Shown here: piece by piece, positions 9,012-17,809 of the stretch
How the letters are laid out: every line of letters starts with the position of its first letter
Position numbering within the stretch: the first letter of the stretch is position 1
Origin: Denitratimonas tolerans
GTDB lineage: Bacteria; Pseudomonadota; Gammaproteobacteria; Xanthomonadales; Xanthomonadaceae
Length of the DNA stretch: 64,000 nucleotides
Direction of reading: 5' to 3'
Assembly: GCF_037203605.1 (NCBI RefSeq)
Contig: NZ_JBBDHC010000015.1
Coordinates: forward strand, 1 to 64,000
Notes under the pieces: model-generated
Told to the model about the DNA's origin: nothing
The model's input: only the letters and a program-made list of their open reading frames with translations
Databases searched by the model: none
Made by a program: the position numbers and the translations under genes

Positions 9012-9523
9012 GCCAGCGCCCCCAGAAAACGCCCGAACTCGTCCGCGATGGCGTCCACGTGGCCTTCGAGCCGGTGGTTGTCATCGAGCAGCAGCAGCGG
9101 CACCGAGCGCTCGGCGCACCAGTCCACCACGTCCTGCGCCGCGATCAGCTCGTCGTGCCAGCCATGGATCACCCGCGTCGGCACGCGCGCGGCATCCAGC
9201 CGCTGCGGATAGCCCGGCAGCGCGACGGGCGGCGCCATCAGGAACAGCCCCGCCGGCCGCACCTGGAGCGACGCCAGCGCCGAGATATACGCCCCCATGC
9301 TGGAGCCGGCCAGCACCAGCGGCCCGGACACACGGCGCGCGCTTTGCAGCAGCTTTTCCAGCCGCCGCGGGATGTCGCGCACGTCGGAGGCCGCGTCGAT
9401 CTGCGAATAGTCCGGCCGCTCGTGGCTCCAGCCCAGCGCCTGGGCCACCCGCGCCAGCGCCGACACCTTGCTGGCGTTCGGACTGCTGTGGAGTCCGTGG
9501 GAAAGGATGCAGTGGCCGGCCAT
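9008..9523 (-). CDS. YqiA-like alpha/beta-hydrolase (small esterase)
   Basis: A 171-residue protein. The nucleophile elbow GSSMG has Ser75, an acid is likely in GWHDE, and the His is in DDNHRLEGH, giving a full Ser-Asp-His set. The N-terminus ILSHGLHSSPNASKV resembles the YqiA / UPF0227 family of small esterases. The start ATG 9523 has GGAG 7 nt upstream. It is translationally coupled to rlmKL by an ATGA overlap, although no functional link is obvious. The substrate is unknown. Confidence 0.82.
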   Translation of the reverse strand: MAGHCILSHGLHSSPNASKVSALARVAQALGWSHERPDYSQIDAASDVRDIPRRLEKLLQSARRVSGPLVLAGSSMGAYISALASLQVRPAGLFLMAPPVALPGYPQRLDAARVPTRVIHGWHDELIAAQDVVDWCAERSVPLLLLDDNHRLEGHVDAIADEFGRFLGALA

Positions 9524-9548
9524 GGCGTGACTCCGCGAAAAGGCTGAA

Positions 9549-9700
9549 CAAAGCCCCTCTCCTGCCGGGAGAAGGGTTGGGGTGAAGGTTCGGGCAGAGC
9601 GCGTGGCGAGACCTCGCCGCAAGGTCCGATTGCCGCGCTTCGCTCGCCCCTCATCCGCCCCCGGATCACGTCCGGGGCAGGCTCTTCGGGCACCCGCCAT
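9549..9700. repeat. REP-like dispersed intergenic element
   Basis: The 272-bp gap between divergent genes holds a run resembling the short intergenic repeats common in Xanthomonadaceae genomes: CCCCTCTCCTGCCGGGAGAA near 9555, GGGTTGGGGTGAAGGTTCGG near 9576, CGCCCCTCATCCGCCCCCGG near 9645 and GATCACGTCCGGGGCAG near 9664. The inverted pieces CTCCTGCCGGGAGA and CCCCGGATCACGTCCGGGG can form hairpins. There is one copy here, so repeat status rests on resemblance. Confidence 0.5.
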
Positions 9701-9795
9701 CGCAAGCTGCACCGTTGATTCCGGATGGAAAGCTTTACCGGCCAGAGCGCTGCGCGAAGCCCGGCGACACGGCGCAAAAGCGCGTGAATGTTAGC

Positions 9796-10410
9796 ATGCG
9801 GCCCATGCGCTCCGATTCCACGTCGCCCATCGCCAGCGCCATCCGCGACTGGCCCCTGCCCTATGTCGAAAAGCTCGCGACGCGCCCGCTCGCTGCGGTC
9901 GACCTGATCGTGATCCACTGCACCGAACTGCCCGACCTGGCGATGGCGCGCAACTACGGCGAGCGCGTGCTGTACGACTCGGGCAGCGGCAACAGCGGGC
10001 ACTTCTACATCGACCGCGATGGCAGCGTGTACCGCTTCGTCCCGATCGAGCGCATCGCCCACCATGTGCGCGGCCACAACGCGCGCTCAATCGGCATCGA
10101 GCTGGTCAATACGGGACGCTACCCGCACTGGCTGGATTCACGCCACCAGGCCATGGACGAACCCTACCCCGAGGCGCAGATCGATGCCCTGATCGGCCTG
10201 ATCGCGCGGCTCGCCGCCGAGCTTCCCGGCCTGCGCCATATCGCCGGGCACGAGGACCTGGATACCGAACGGGTGCCCGCCAGCGACGACGCTTCGGTGC
10301 AGGTGGCGCGCAAGCGCGATCCGGGGCCGATGTTTCCCTGGGTGCGCCTGCTGTCGAAAATACCGATCAACCGGCTCGCATCCGCTGCCGCGACGCATTC
10401 CTCCGCGTGA
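9796..10410 (+). CDS. N-acetylmuramoyl-L-alanine amidase (AmpD-type, Amidase_2)
   Basis: A 204-residue protein with the zinc amidase fold: first His in LIVIHCTELP, a GHFYIDRDGSVYRFV core, HHVRGHNARSIGIELVNTGR, and GLRHIAGHEDLDTE carrying the second His. Amidase_2 enzymes cut the lactyl-Ala bond of peptidoglycan or anhydromuropeptides. No signal peptide is visible, so a cytosolic recycling role like AmpD is more likely than a secreted lysin. The C-terminal region differs from E. coli AmpD, and specificity is uncertain. Start at ATG 9796; ATG 9805 is also possible. Confidence 0.85.
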   Translation: MRPMRSDSTSPIASAIRDWPLPYVEKLATRPLAAVDLIVIHCTELPDLAMARNYGERVLYDSGSGNSGHFYIDRDGSVYRFVPIERIAHHVRGHNARSIGIELVNTGRYPHWLDSRHQAMDEPYPEAQIDALIGLIARLAAELPGLRHIAGHEDLDTERVPASDDASVQVARKRDPGPMFPWVRLLSKIPINRLASAAATHSSA

Positions 10411-10447
10411 TCGTCAGCCGCCGACGGCAGGGCGAAGGCTCGCCGCC

Positions 10448-12220
10448 TCAGGAAACCTCCAGGCTGAAGCCAGGCACCGCCGCGCGCGGGTCGCGGGCGT
10501 GTTCCGGGGTTTCCCTCGCGGCTTCGGCCGCTTCACCCAGATAGCGCATCCGCTTTTTCGGCCGCAGGTGGGCCAGGTCCAGCTCGATCAGGCCGTCCAC
10601 CGCGTCGGAAAACTCCGGGTCCACGCCGAACGCCAGGAAGCGCACGCCGTCGGGCTCGCACAGGTCCACGTACTGCTTGTAGAGCATCGGCACACTGGCT
10701 CCAAGCGCATCCAGCTCGGTTTTCAGCGCGCGAAAAGCATCGACGGCGGGCAGCTCCGGGTGCGGTGCCGGAGTGATCGGCGTGAAGGGTTGGCGGGCGC
10801 GGGCGTGCTGCTGGCGCGCGCCGTAGTAGTGGCGGTAATGGGCCACGATTCTTTCGCGGGCCGGCAGCGGAAGCGCCGCGCTGATCGAAACGGCCCCGAA
10901 CAGGTAGCGGATATCGGCATGGCGGCGCAGGTAGGCGCCAATGCCCTGCCAAAGCAGGTCGATGCTGCGGCTGCCCTGATAGTCGGGGGCGACAAAGCTG
11001 CGGCCCAGCTCCAGCCCGGCCGCCATGCGCGGCAGCATGGCGTCGGCATACTCGAACAGCGTGCTGGTGTAGAGGCCGTCGATGCCGCGTTCGGCCAGGA
11101 GGCGGCCGCTGTTGGCGACGCGGTAGGCACCGGCAACGCGCTGCGACGAGGCGTCCCACAGCACGATCTGTTCGTACCAGGCGTCGTAACGGTCGAGGTC
11201 GAGCCGCTTGCCCGTGCCTTCACCGATGCCGCGGAAGGTCAGCTCGCGCAGCCGGCCGATCTCGTGCAGCAGCGGCGAGTTCGGCGGCAGGCTGCCGGCG
11301 CGGATCTGCTTGCCGTCGGCGGTGTCGCCGAGGCGTTCGAGCGTGGCGATTTCGATCGCAAGCAGCGCCGGATCGATCGCATCGGCCAGCGGCTCCTCCT
11401 CGCCGGCCCTGGGCACCGGGTCGAGCCGGGTTCCAATGCAATCGATCGCCTGGCGCAGGTCCCGCAGCGTGGCGGCCGGATCGGCACCCGGCTCCAGGCG
11501 TTGCGCCTGACCGATGCGCAGGCCGATGCGCTGATTGCGCTGGCGCAGGATCTCGCGCGGCAGGAGCGCGGTGCCGGCAGGGCGGAACAGGGCGGATGCG
11601 CCGTAGAACAGCCTGGAATTTCGCGCCTCGATCCGCACCGGCAGCACCGGCGCGCCGGTCGCCAGCGCAAAACGCATCAGGCCGCGCCGCCACGGGCGAT
11701 CGGCAATGCCGCGCAGCCCCAGACGGGACACTTCGCCGGCGGGAAAGATGATCACGCACTGGCCCTGCGCGAGCGCGGCCTCGATCCCGCGCAGGTTCGA
11801 CACCTGCGGCTGCCCGCCGAGGATGCGGACCGGCAGGATCAGCGGTGCCAGGCCCTCGATGCCGGCCAGAAGATCGTTCGCCACGATCCGCACGTCGCTG
11901 CGGATCCGCCCCACGAAATCCAGCAGCGCGAGCGCATCCAGCGCGCCGCAGGGGTGATTGGCCACGATCAGCAGCCGCCCGGTTTCCGGCACGCGGCTGC
12001 ATTCGACCTGATCCACGGTGTAGCGCAAATCAAGGAAGCGCAGCGCCGCCTCGACGAACGGCAGCCCCCGCAGGTGGCCGTGTTCGGCCAGAAAGGAGCG
12101 GATCGCTTCCAACCCCGACCAGCGCCCGAAGCCGCGCAGCAATCCGTGCAGGAAGGGCCGTTTTGCGGCGCGGAACAGCCGCGGGTAACGCGAAGCCAAC
12201 GTGGGAGTGATCGTCTGCAT
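10448..12220 (-). CDS. OlsF-like bifunctional acyltransferase (PlsC domain + GNAT-type N-acyltransferase)
   Basis: 590 residues in two parts. The N-terminal half (about 60-260) is a PlsC-type acyltransferase with NHPCGALDAL, FPAGEVSRLG and PVLPVRIEARNSRLFYG. The C-terminal half (about 300-560) matches OlsB-type N-acyltransferases: LTFRGIGEGTGKRLDLDRYD, then YTSTLFEY, GRSFVAPDYQGSRSIDLLW and GAVSIS. This order is that of OlsF, which makes ornithine lipids in one polypeptide: the C-terminal domain N-acylates ornithine and the N-terminal domain adds the second acyl chain. Some relatives acylate glycine, so the head group is inferred. Start ATG 12220. Confidence 0.8.
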   Translation of the reverse strand: MQTITPTLASRYPRLFRAAKRPFLHGLLRGFGRWSGLEAIRSFLAEHGHLRGLPFVEAALRFLDLRYTVDQVECSRVPETGRLLIVANHPCGALDALALLDFVGRIRSDVRIVANDLLAGIEGLAPLILPVRILGGQPQVSNLRGIEAALAQGQCVIIFPAGEVSRLGLRGIADRPWRRGLMRFALATGAPVLPVRIEARNSRLFYGASALFRPAGTALLPREILRQRNQRIGLRIGQAQRLEPGADPAATLRDLRQAIDCIGTRLDPVPRAGEEEPLADAIDPALLAIEIATLERLGDTADGKQIRAGSLPPNSPLLHEIGRLRELTFRGIGEGTGKRLDLDRYDAWYEQIVLWDASSQRVAGAYRVANSGRLLAERGIDGLYTSTLFEYADAMLPRMAAGLELGRSFVAPDYQGSRSIDLLWQGIGAYLRRHADIRYLFGAVSISAALPLPARERIVAHYRHYYGARQQHARARQPFTPITPAPHPELPAVDAFRALKTELDALGASVPMLYKQYVDLCEPDGVRFLAFGVDPEFSDAVDGLIELDLAHLRPKKRMRYLGEAAEAARETPEHARDPRAAVPGFSLEVS

Positions 12221-12425
12221 GACGGCGTTTTCCACCAGAGCGCTCGGCACAGCATGGCGAGCGGATGCGACAGGCCCGTGTCCGAAACACGTCAGCGCGA
12301 TGACAAACGCGAACGGCGTCACCCGCGGCGCGGAACACCTTGCCTGCGCGCGCGTGGCCGGCAAGCGCGCCGCTTCAGGTGCATTTCGTATAATTCCCGG
12401 TCTTGCGCCTACGGAACCCGCCGCC

Positions 12426-13295
12426 TTGCACGAAAAAGTCGCCGAACTGCTCGATCTGGTGCGCCTGGAGCGCATCGAGGACACGATCTTCCGCGGCCAG
12501 AGCCGCGACATCGGCACGAAGTTCGTGTTCGGCGGGCAGGTGCTGGGGCAGGCGCTGAGCGCGGCGCAGCGCACCGTGGACCGGGCGCGGATCGTGCACT
12601 CGATGCACGCCTACTTCCTGCGCGCCGGCGACATCGAGCACCCGATCGTCTATCTGGTCGACCAGACCCGCGACGGCGGCAGCTTTTCGGCGCGGCGCGT
12701 CACCGCGATGCAGCACGGCCAGCCGATCTTCGTGGCCTCGGCCAGCTTCCACCTGCCCGAATCCGGCCCCACGCATCAGCTTTCGCCACCCCAGGTGCCG
12801 ATGCCCGAGGATCTTCCCGAAGGCACCAATCTTTCGACCGAAGAGCTGGCCAGACTGCCGGCCAAGGTGCAGCGCTGGCTGAGCAAGCGCGACGCCTTCG
12901 AGTTCCGCCACGTCTACCCGCGCAACGAGCTCTACCCGACCAAGCAGCCGCCCTACCAGCAGATCTGGTTCCGCCTGGCAGACCGCATCGACGACGATCC
13001 GGCCCTGCACCACGCCCTGCTCGCCTACGCCTCGGATTTCCACCTGATCGGCACCAGCACCCTGCCGCACGCCATCTCCTACCTGCAGCCCAACGTGCGC
13101 ATGGCCAGCCTCGACCACGCGCTGTGGTTCCACCGCCCGCTGCGGGTGGACGAGTGGCTGCTGTATTCCTGCGACAGCCCCTCGATGCACGACAGCCGCG
13201 GGCTGGCGCGCGGCAGCATCTACACCCGCGACGGCGTGCTGGTGGCCTCCAGCGCGCAGGAAGGGATGGTGCGCGTGAGCCCGGACGAACGCTGA
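12426..13295 (+). CDS. tesB: Acyl-CoA thioesterase II TesB
   Basis: 289 residues, the usual TesB length, forming a double hotdog fold that hydrolyses medium- and long-chain acyl-CoA. Recognisable parts are FRGQSRDIGTKFVFGGQVLG near the start, VHSMHAYFLRAGD, YASDFHLIGTSTLP and DHALWFHRP. The start is TTG 12426, with GGAA upstream, because it reproduces the family's N-terminus; there is no ATG in the right place. It is divergent from the OlsF-like gene (205 bp), and the next gene starts 1 bp after its stop. Confidence 0.93.
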   Translation: MHEKVAELLDLVRLERIEDTIFRGQSRDIGTKFVFGGQVLGQALSAAQRTVDRARIVHSMHAYFLRAGDIEHPIVYLVDQTRDGGSFSARRVTAMQHGQPIFVASASFHLPESGPTHQLSPPQVPMPEDLPEGTNLSTEELARLPAKVQRWLSKRDAFEFRHVYPRNELYPTKQPPYQQIWFRLADRIDDDPALHHALLAYASDFHLIGTSTLPHAISYLQPNVRMASLDHALWFHRPLRVDEWLLYSCDSPSMHDSRGLARGSIYTRDGVLVASSAQEGMVRVSPDER

Positions 13296-13296
13296 C

Positions 13297-13782
13297 GTGC
13301 GCAAGGTGTTCAGCTCGATCCGGCTGGAAAACGCGGAAGGCGTGGCGACGCTGCTGAACGAGCACGGCATCCAGACGCGCATCACCAACGGACGCTCGTA
13401 CAAGGGCAGCCGGCGGCGCGGGTTTTCCTACCGGGAAAGCGCCCTGCTCGAGGTTCCGGAGGCGTCGGTCTGGGTCGTCCTCCCCGACGACCAGCCGCGG
13501 GCGCGGGCGCTGCTGCGCGCGGCCGGGCTGATGGATTCCACCCGCGACAGCTTCCTGCCCGAATCGCCCATTCCCCCTGCGCGGCTCCGCAGCGCCGCGC
13601 AGAAGATGGCGCGGGTGCGCGTCATCCTGCTGGCGGCCGTCGTGATCCTGATGATGCTCAGCCTGTCGCGCAGCTGCCAGCAGCGCGTGGCTCCGCCGGT
13701 GCCGGAACCGGCACCTGCTCCCGCTCCCGCGGCAGAGCCGGACGACGAACGTCACATCGTCCCCGTCGAATTGTCACTGTAG
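13297..13782 (+). CDS. Pathogenicity-like membrane-anchored protein
   Basis: A 161-residue protein. Residues 1-85 (RKVFSSIRLENAEGVATLLN onward) resemble a DUF2007-like signal-transducing fold. One membrane span follows (about 110-127, VILLAAVVILMMLSLS), then a Pro/Ala-rich tail. Xanthomonads carry this gene after tesB under the name 'pathogenicity-like protein', but no function is established. GTG 13297 is one base after the tesB stop, so the two genes are coupled. Confidence 0.7.
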   Translation: MRKVFSSIRLENAEGVATLLNEHGIQTRITNGRSYKGSRRRGFSYRESALLEVPEASVWVVLPDDQPRARALLRAAGLMDSTRDSFLPESPIPPARLRSAAQKMARVRVILLAAVVILMMLSLSRSCQQRVAPPVPEPAPAPAPAAEPDDERHIVPVELSL

Positions 13783-13810
13783 CGACCTTCACCCTGCCCG
13801 CGTGCCGCCC

Positions 13811-15037
13811 ATGAACCGCGCCGAAGCCCTGAGCCTCCTGATCGACGAACACCTGCCGGCCGTCCAGGCGGGCGACTCCCGCGCCTACGGGCGGATCGTC
13901 ACCGGCTGCCAGAACGGCATCACCGCCATCGCGCTGGCCATCACCCGCGACGTGCCGGCGAGCGAGGACATCGCGCAGGAAGCCTTTCTCAGCGCCTGGA
14001 CGCATCTGCCGCGCCTGCGCAACCGATCCAGCTTCCTGCCGTGGCTGCGCCAGATCACCCGCAACCTCTCGCACGACCACCTGCGCCGGCGGCGCAACGA
14101 GCGCCGCATCGACGGCGACCTCGACGACATCCTTGCGGTGGTGGCCGACCCCGCGCCCGACGTGCCCGACAGCCTCGCGCGCCAGCAGGAAGAGGCCATC
14201 GCGGCCGACCTGATCGACGAACTGCCCGAGGAGACCCGCGAAATCCTCCTGATCTACTACCGCGAGGGACAGTCGTCGCGGCAGGTGGCGGAACTGCTCG
14301 GGATGCAGGACGCGGCGGTGCGCAAACGCCTGTCGCGGGCGCGCGCCAGCCTGCGCGAGGACATGCTCAAGCGTCTGGGCGAATTCGCCCGCGCCACCGC
14401 GCCCACGATCGCCTTCACTGCGCTGATCGTCGCCGGGCTAAGCGCGACGCAGACGGCGACCGCCGCCGGCGTCGGTGCCGCCGGCGCATCGCTCGCGGGC
14501 AAGCTGGCGGCGGCAAAATCCGGCCAGATCACCGGCCTTGCGGGCAAGCTGTTCGGGCGCACCGCGCTCGCCCCGGTGCTGGCGCGCGGCGGTGCCAGCC
14601 GCCTGATGATCGGTGCCATCGGCGGCATGGTGTTCGCGCTGATCCTGGGCGTGGCCACGGTCTTCTTCGGCGTGCGCCGCCACTGGGTCACCTCCACCGA
14701 CGACCAGGAGCGGCGCGAACTGGCCTGGTTCGGGGCCACCGGCCTCCTGGTCGTGCTGGTCTTCACCTCGCTGATGGGCGCGGCCGTGCTCAGCGGCTCG
14801 AACCTGCTGCCGAGCCTGAGCCTGGTGGGCATGATGGGGCTCCTGGGCGGGATGAACCTGGCGTGGCTGCCACGCATCCTGCACCGGCGGCACCAGCGCG
14901 AGGCGGCACGCGATCCGGTCACCGCCTCCTTCAACCGCCGCGCCGAGCGCCGCATGGCCTGGGCCGGGCTTTTCATCGGCGTGCTGGCCGGTGCCAGCGG
15001 CCTCCTGTTCGGCTGGTCGAGCAATCCGCCGATGTAA
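13811..15037 (+). CDS. ECF sigma factor fused to a C-terminal membrane domain
   Basis: 408 residues. Region 2 of an ECF sigma factor is clear (SEDIAQEAFLSAWTHLPRLR, PWLRQITRNLSHDHLRRRR), as is region 4 with its helix-turn-helix (LPEETREILLIYYREGQSSR, VAELLGMQDAAVRKRLSRAR). After about residue 190 come four or five hydrophobic segments, the last near the C-terminus (LFIGVLAGASGLLFGW). No separate anti-sigma gene is adjacent, so the membrane part may hold the sigma domain at the membrane. The ATG at 13811 is preferred over GTG 13802. Signal and regulon are unknown. Confidence 0.82.
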   Translation: MNRAEALSLLIDEHLPAVQAGDSRAYGRIVTGCQNGITAIALAITRDVPASEDIAQEAFLSAWTHLPRLRNRSSFLPWLRQITRNLSHDHLRRRRNERRIDGDLDDILAVVADPAPDVPDSLARQQEEAIAADLIDELPEETREILLIYYREGQSSRQVAELLGMQDAAVRKRLSRARASLREDMLKRLGEFARATAPTIAFTALIVAGLSATQTATAAGVGAAGASLAGKLAAAKSGQITGLAGKLFGRTALAPVLARGGASRLMIGAIGGMVFALILGVATVFFGVRRHWVTSTDDQERRELAWFGATGLLVVLVFTSLMGAAVLSGSNLLPSLSLVGMMGLLGGMNLAWLPRILHRRHQREAARDPVTASFNRRAERRMAWAGLFIGVLAGASGLLFGWSSNPPM

Positions 15038-15042
15038 CACGA

Positions 15043-15062
15043 AGGCTGCCGGGCCGCAGCCT
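15043..15062. terminator. Short hairpin between convergent ECF-sigma and tsaB genes
   Basis: AGGCTGC (15043-15049) and GCAGCCT (15056-15062) form a 7-bp stem with a 6-nt loop. It lies in the 24-bp gap between convergent genes and touches the tsaB stop. There is no T-run on either side, so termination is only a suggestion. Confidence 0.4.
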
Positions 15063-15784
15063 CAGCCCGCGGGCAGCGGCTTGCCCTGTTCGGCCAAGGT
15101 GAGCGCCACCTTGTTGCGCAGATAGGCGGGCTGGAGCTCTTCGGGCGCGATGCCCTCGCCGCGGGCCAGAGCGGCAGCAGCCAGGTGGGCGACGTCACCG
15201 GCGCGCGGCAGGGCGTTTTCATCCACGCGCGCAAGCCATTCGCCAAGGCGCGCCACAAGTGCCGCATCCTGCGCGGCAAATCCGCTCCCCACGCCCACGC
15301 GCACGGCGTGCGGCTCCAGCGCTGCGTCCGCCGGGGCGATCACTTGCTCTTCGCCGCGCCGAATCCAGATGCCGCCGGCATCGCGCGCATAATCCGCCAG
15401 GTACACCTCGCCCATGCGTGCGTCGATCGCGGCGAGCACGCCGGTGGCCGAATCGCCGGCGCGTTCCAGCGCGCGCATCGCCGGCAGCGCCAAGGCGTCG
15501 AGCGTGGATACGCCAACGGCCGGACGATCCAGCGCCAGCGCCAACCCCTGGGTGATCGCCACCGCCAGCCGCACCCCGGTAAACGCACCCGGGCCGCGGC
15601 CGCAGGCCACCGCGTCGAGCTGGGCGCGCACCATGCCCGCCTGCGCGAGGAGTTCCTCGATCCATGGCAGGGTCAGCTCGGCATGACGGCGCGGCGCGAT
15701 CTCGAAGCGCTCCAGCACCTCACCATCGTTCCACAGCGCCACCGAACAGGCTTCGGTCGCGGTTTCCAGAGCCAGGAGTTTCAT
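15062..15784 (-). CDS. tsaB: tRNA threonylcarbamoyladenosine biosynthesis protein TsaB
   Basis: 240 residues of the ASKHA-fold partner of TsaD/TsaE, needed for t6A37 in ANN-reading tRNAs. Typical segments are LLALETATEACSVAL at the N-terminus, CGRGPGAFTGVRLAVAITQG, and GVSTLDALA. The ATG overlaps the stop of the helicase gene by 4 bp, so the two are coupled, a YoaA-TsaB pairing seen in many gammaproteobacteria. Confidence 0.94.
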   Translation of the reverse strand: MKLLALETATEACSVALWNDGEVLERFEIAPRRHAELTLPWIEELLAQAGMVRAQLDAVACGRGPGAFTGVRLAVAITQGLALALDRPAVGVSTLDALALPAMRALERAGDSATGVLAAIDARMGEVYLADYARDAGGIWIRRGEEQVIAPADAALEPHAVRVGVGSGFAAQDAALVARLGEWLARVDENALPRAGDVAHLAAAALARGEGIAPEELQPAYLRNKVALTLAEQGKPLPAG

Positions 15785-17754
15785 CGTGAATCGGTATCCT
15801 CGGGATTGCCCGACCATGGTAGTGCGCGCCCCTGTCGCGCCTCGCGCAGGAAGCGCAGCACGCGCTCCGCATCGCGGGTGCGCGCGAAGGGCGGCAGGCT
15901 GTCGAGAAAGATGCGGCCGTAGGATTTCCCCACCAGACGCGGGTCGCACAGCATCACCACGCCCTGATCGGCGTGGGTGCGGATCAGGCGGCCGGCACCC
16001 TGTTTGAGCGCGATCACCGCGCCGGGAAGCTGCCAGTCGCGAAAGGGGTTGCCGCCGCGCCGGCGGATCGCCTCCAGGCGCGCCTCCAGCACCGGATCAT
16101 CGGGAGCGGCAAACGGCAACTTGTCGATCACCACCAACTGCAGCGCATCGCCGGCCACGTCCACGCCCTCCCAGAAGCTGGCGGCCCCCAGCAGCACGCC
16201 GTTGCCCGATTCGCGGAAGCGCTCCAGCAGCAGGTGGCGCGGTGCCTCGCCCTGCACGAACAGCGGAAACTCGCGCCGCGCCGCGAGCAGCTCGGCGGCC
16301 TGGCGCAGCGCGCGGTGCGAAGTGAAAAGCAGGAAGGCGCGCCCGTCGGAGGCGTCCAGCAGGGGCAACGCGGCCTCGACCACCGCTTCGACATGCGCCG
16401 GCGTGTTGGGCTCGGGCAGCCCGTGCGGCACGTACACCAGGGCCTGGTTGTGGAAATCGAAGGGCGAGGGCTCCAGCAGGGTGCGCGGCGACTCCATGCC
16501 GAGCTGTTCGGACAGGTGCGCGAAGCCGCCGTCCACTGCCAGGGTAGCCGAGGTGTGGATCCAGGCGGCCTGCGAGGCGGCGCGGAACTCGCGCAGCGCG
16601 CCGGAGACATCGAGCGGGGTCTGGTGGAGCTGGAAGCCGCGCGCGGTGATTTCGTACCAGCGCACCTCGCCGCCGCCCTTCGCATCCAGGATGCGCTCGC
16701 AGCCCTCGACCAGTTCCTCGGCGCGATCGCGGCAGCTCTTGAAACCGACGCTGCGCTCGGCCAGCGGCTCCAGCAGCGCGGCCACGGTGGCCAGCGCGGC
16801 GCGCAGCGCGTCCAGCGCCTCGGCCACGGCGGGATGGGATTCGAACACCGCGAGCGATGCGCGCGCCGGCAGCGGCTCGAGCGCGGCGCGCACCGCCTTC
16901 ACCGCCAGTTCCAGCGCCTGCGCAGGCTCCTGCACCTCGGCACGCGCGCCGCTCACGCCCTCGCACTCGGACAGCGCATCGCGCGCCAGATCCACGAGCT
17001 GGCGCGAGGACACCATCGCGCCGAAGAACTGCGCGGCCAGTTCGGGCAGCTGGTGGGCCTCGTCCAGCACGAAGGTTTGCGCGCCGGGCAGGATTTCGCC
17101 GAAGCCCTCGCGCTTGAGCGCCTGATCGGCGAACAGCAGGTGGTGGTTGACCACGACCAGGTCCGCCTCCTGCGCCTTCTGCCGCGCGCGCACCACGAAG
17201 CATTCGGTGTGGAACGGGCAGTCGGTGCCCAGGCAGTTGTCGGCGGTGGAGGTGACCTGCGGGCGCAGCGGCGAATCGTCGGCGAGGAAATCGGCACCGG
17301 CCAGATCGCCATCCTCGCTGCCGCCGGCCCAGGCATGGATTGCAGCGAGCCGGCTGGCCTCCTCGCGCGAGGTGAACAGGCCGTCGCTGCGCGCGCGTTC
17401 GAGCCGATACCAGCACAGATAGTTGGCGCGGCCCTTGAGCAGGGCGGTCTTGAGCCGTGCGCCCAGTGCCTGCCGCACCCGCGGCAGGTCGCGGTGGTAG
17501 AGCTGGTCCTGCAGCGCCTTGGTGCCGGTGGAAATGATGGTGCGCTTGCCCGAGAGCAGCGCCGGAACAAGGTAGGCGTAAGTCTTGCCGGTGCCGGTGC
17601 CAGCCTCGGCGATCAGTTCGCCGCGCGCATCGATCACTTCGGCGATGGCCTCGGCCAGGCGCTGCTGCGCCGGGCGCGGCACGAAGCCCTCGATCGCTGT
17701 CGCCAGCGCGCCGCCGTCGCCCAGGGCCGCGCGGGTGTCGTCGATCAGGGACAT
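15781..17754 (-). CDS. yoaA: DinG-family ATP-dependent helicase YoaA
   Basis: 657 residues of an XPD-like 5'-3' DNA helicase. Walker A is AEAGTGTGKTYAYLVPALL, followed by STGTKALQDQL. The Fe-S cluster cysteines appear in YLCWYR, DNCLGTDCPF and TECFVV, and DEAH is in VLDEAHQLPE. Motif VI is QGAGRLIRTHADQG. All key residues are present. In E. coli YoaA works with HolC in replication repair; the same role here is inferred. It is upstream of and coupled to tsaB. Confidence 0.93.
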   Translation of the reverse strand: MSLIDDTRAALGDGGALATAIEGFVPRPAQQRLAEAIAEVIDARGELIAEAGTGTGKTYAYLVPALLSGKRTIISTGTKALQDQLYHRDLPRVRQALGARLKTALLKGRANYLCWYRLERARSDGLFTSREEASRLAAIHAWAGGSEDGDLAGADFLADDSPLRPQVTSTADNCLGTDCPFHTECFVVRARQKAQEADLVVVNHHLLFADQALKREGFGEILPGAQTFVLDEAHQLPELAAQFFGAMVSSRQLVDLARDALSECEGVSGARAEVQEPAQALELAVKAVRAALEPLPARASLAVFESHPAVAEALDALRAALATVAALLEPLAERSVGFKSCRDRAEELVEGCERILDAKGGGEVRWYEITARGFQLHQTPLDVSGALREFRAASQAAWIHTSATLAVDGGFAHLSEQLGMESPRTLLEPSPFDFHNQALVYVPHGLPEPNTPAHVEAVVEAALPLLDASDGRAFLLFTSHRALRQAAELLAARREFPLFVQGEAPRHLLLERFRESGNGVLLGAASFWEGVDVAGDALQLVVIDKLPFAAPDDPVLEARLEAIRRRGGNPFRDWQLPGAVIALKQGAGRLIRTHADQGVVMLCDPRLVGKSYGRIFLDSLPPFARTRDAERVLRFLREARQGRALPWSGNPEDTDSR

Positions 17755-17809
17755 CGCATGCGATCCGGATTCCGCCCGCGACCTGGCTTCAGGTACTCCT
17801 GCGACCGGC

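Noticed and set aside
10499..13357. Very long plus-strand frames over the OlsF-like gene
   Set aside because: High G+C makes long antisense frames common. The minus-strand OlsF-like protein has conserved catalytic motifs and the antisense frame does not.
16000..17100. Long plus-strand frames over the YoaA helicase
   Set aside because: They are mirror frames of the helicase; the minus strand has Walker, DEAH and Fe-S cysteine motifs.
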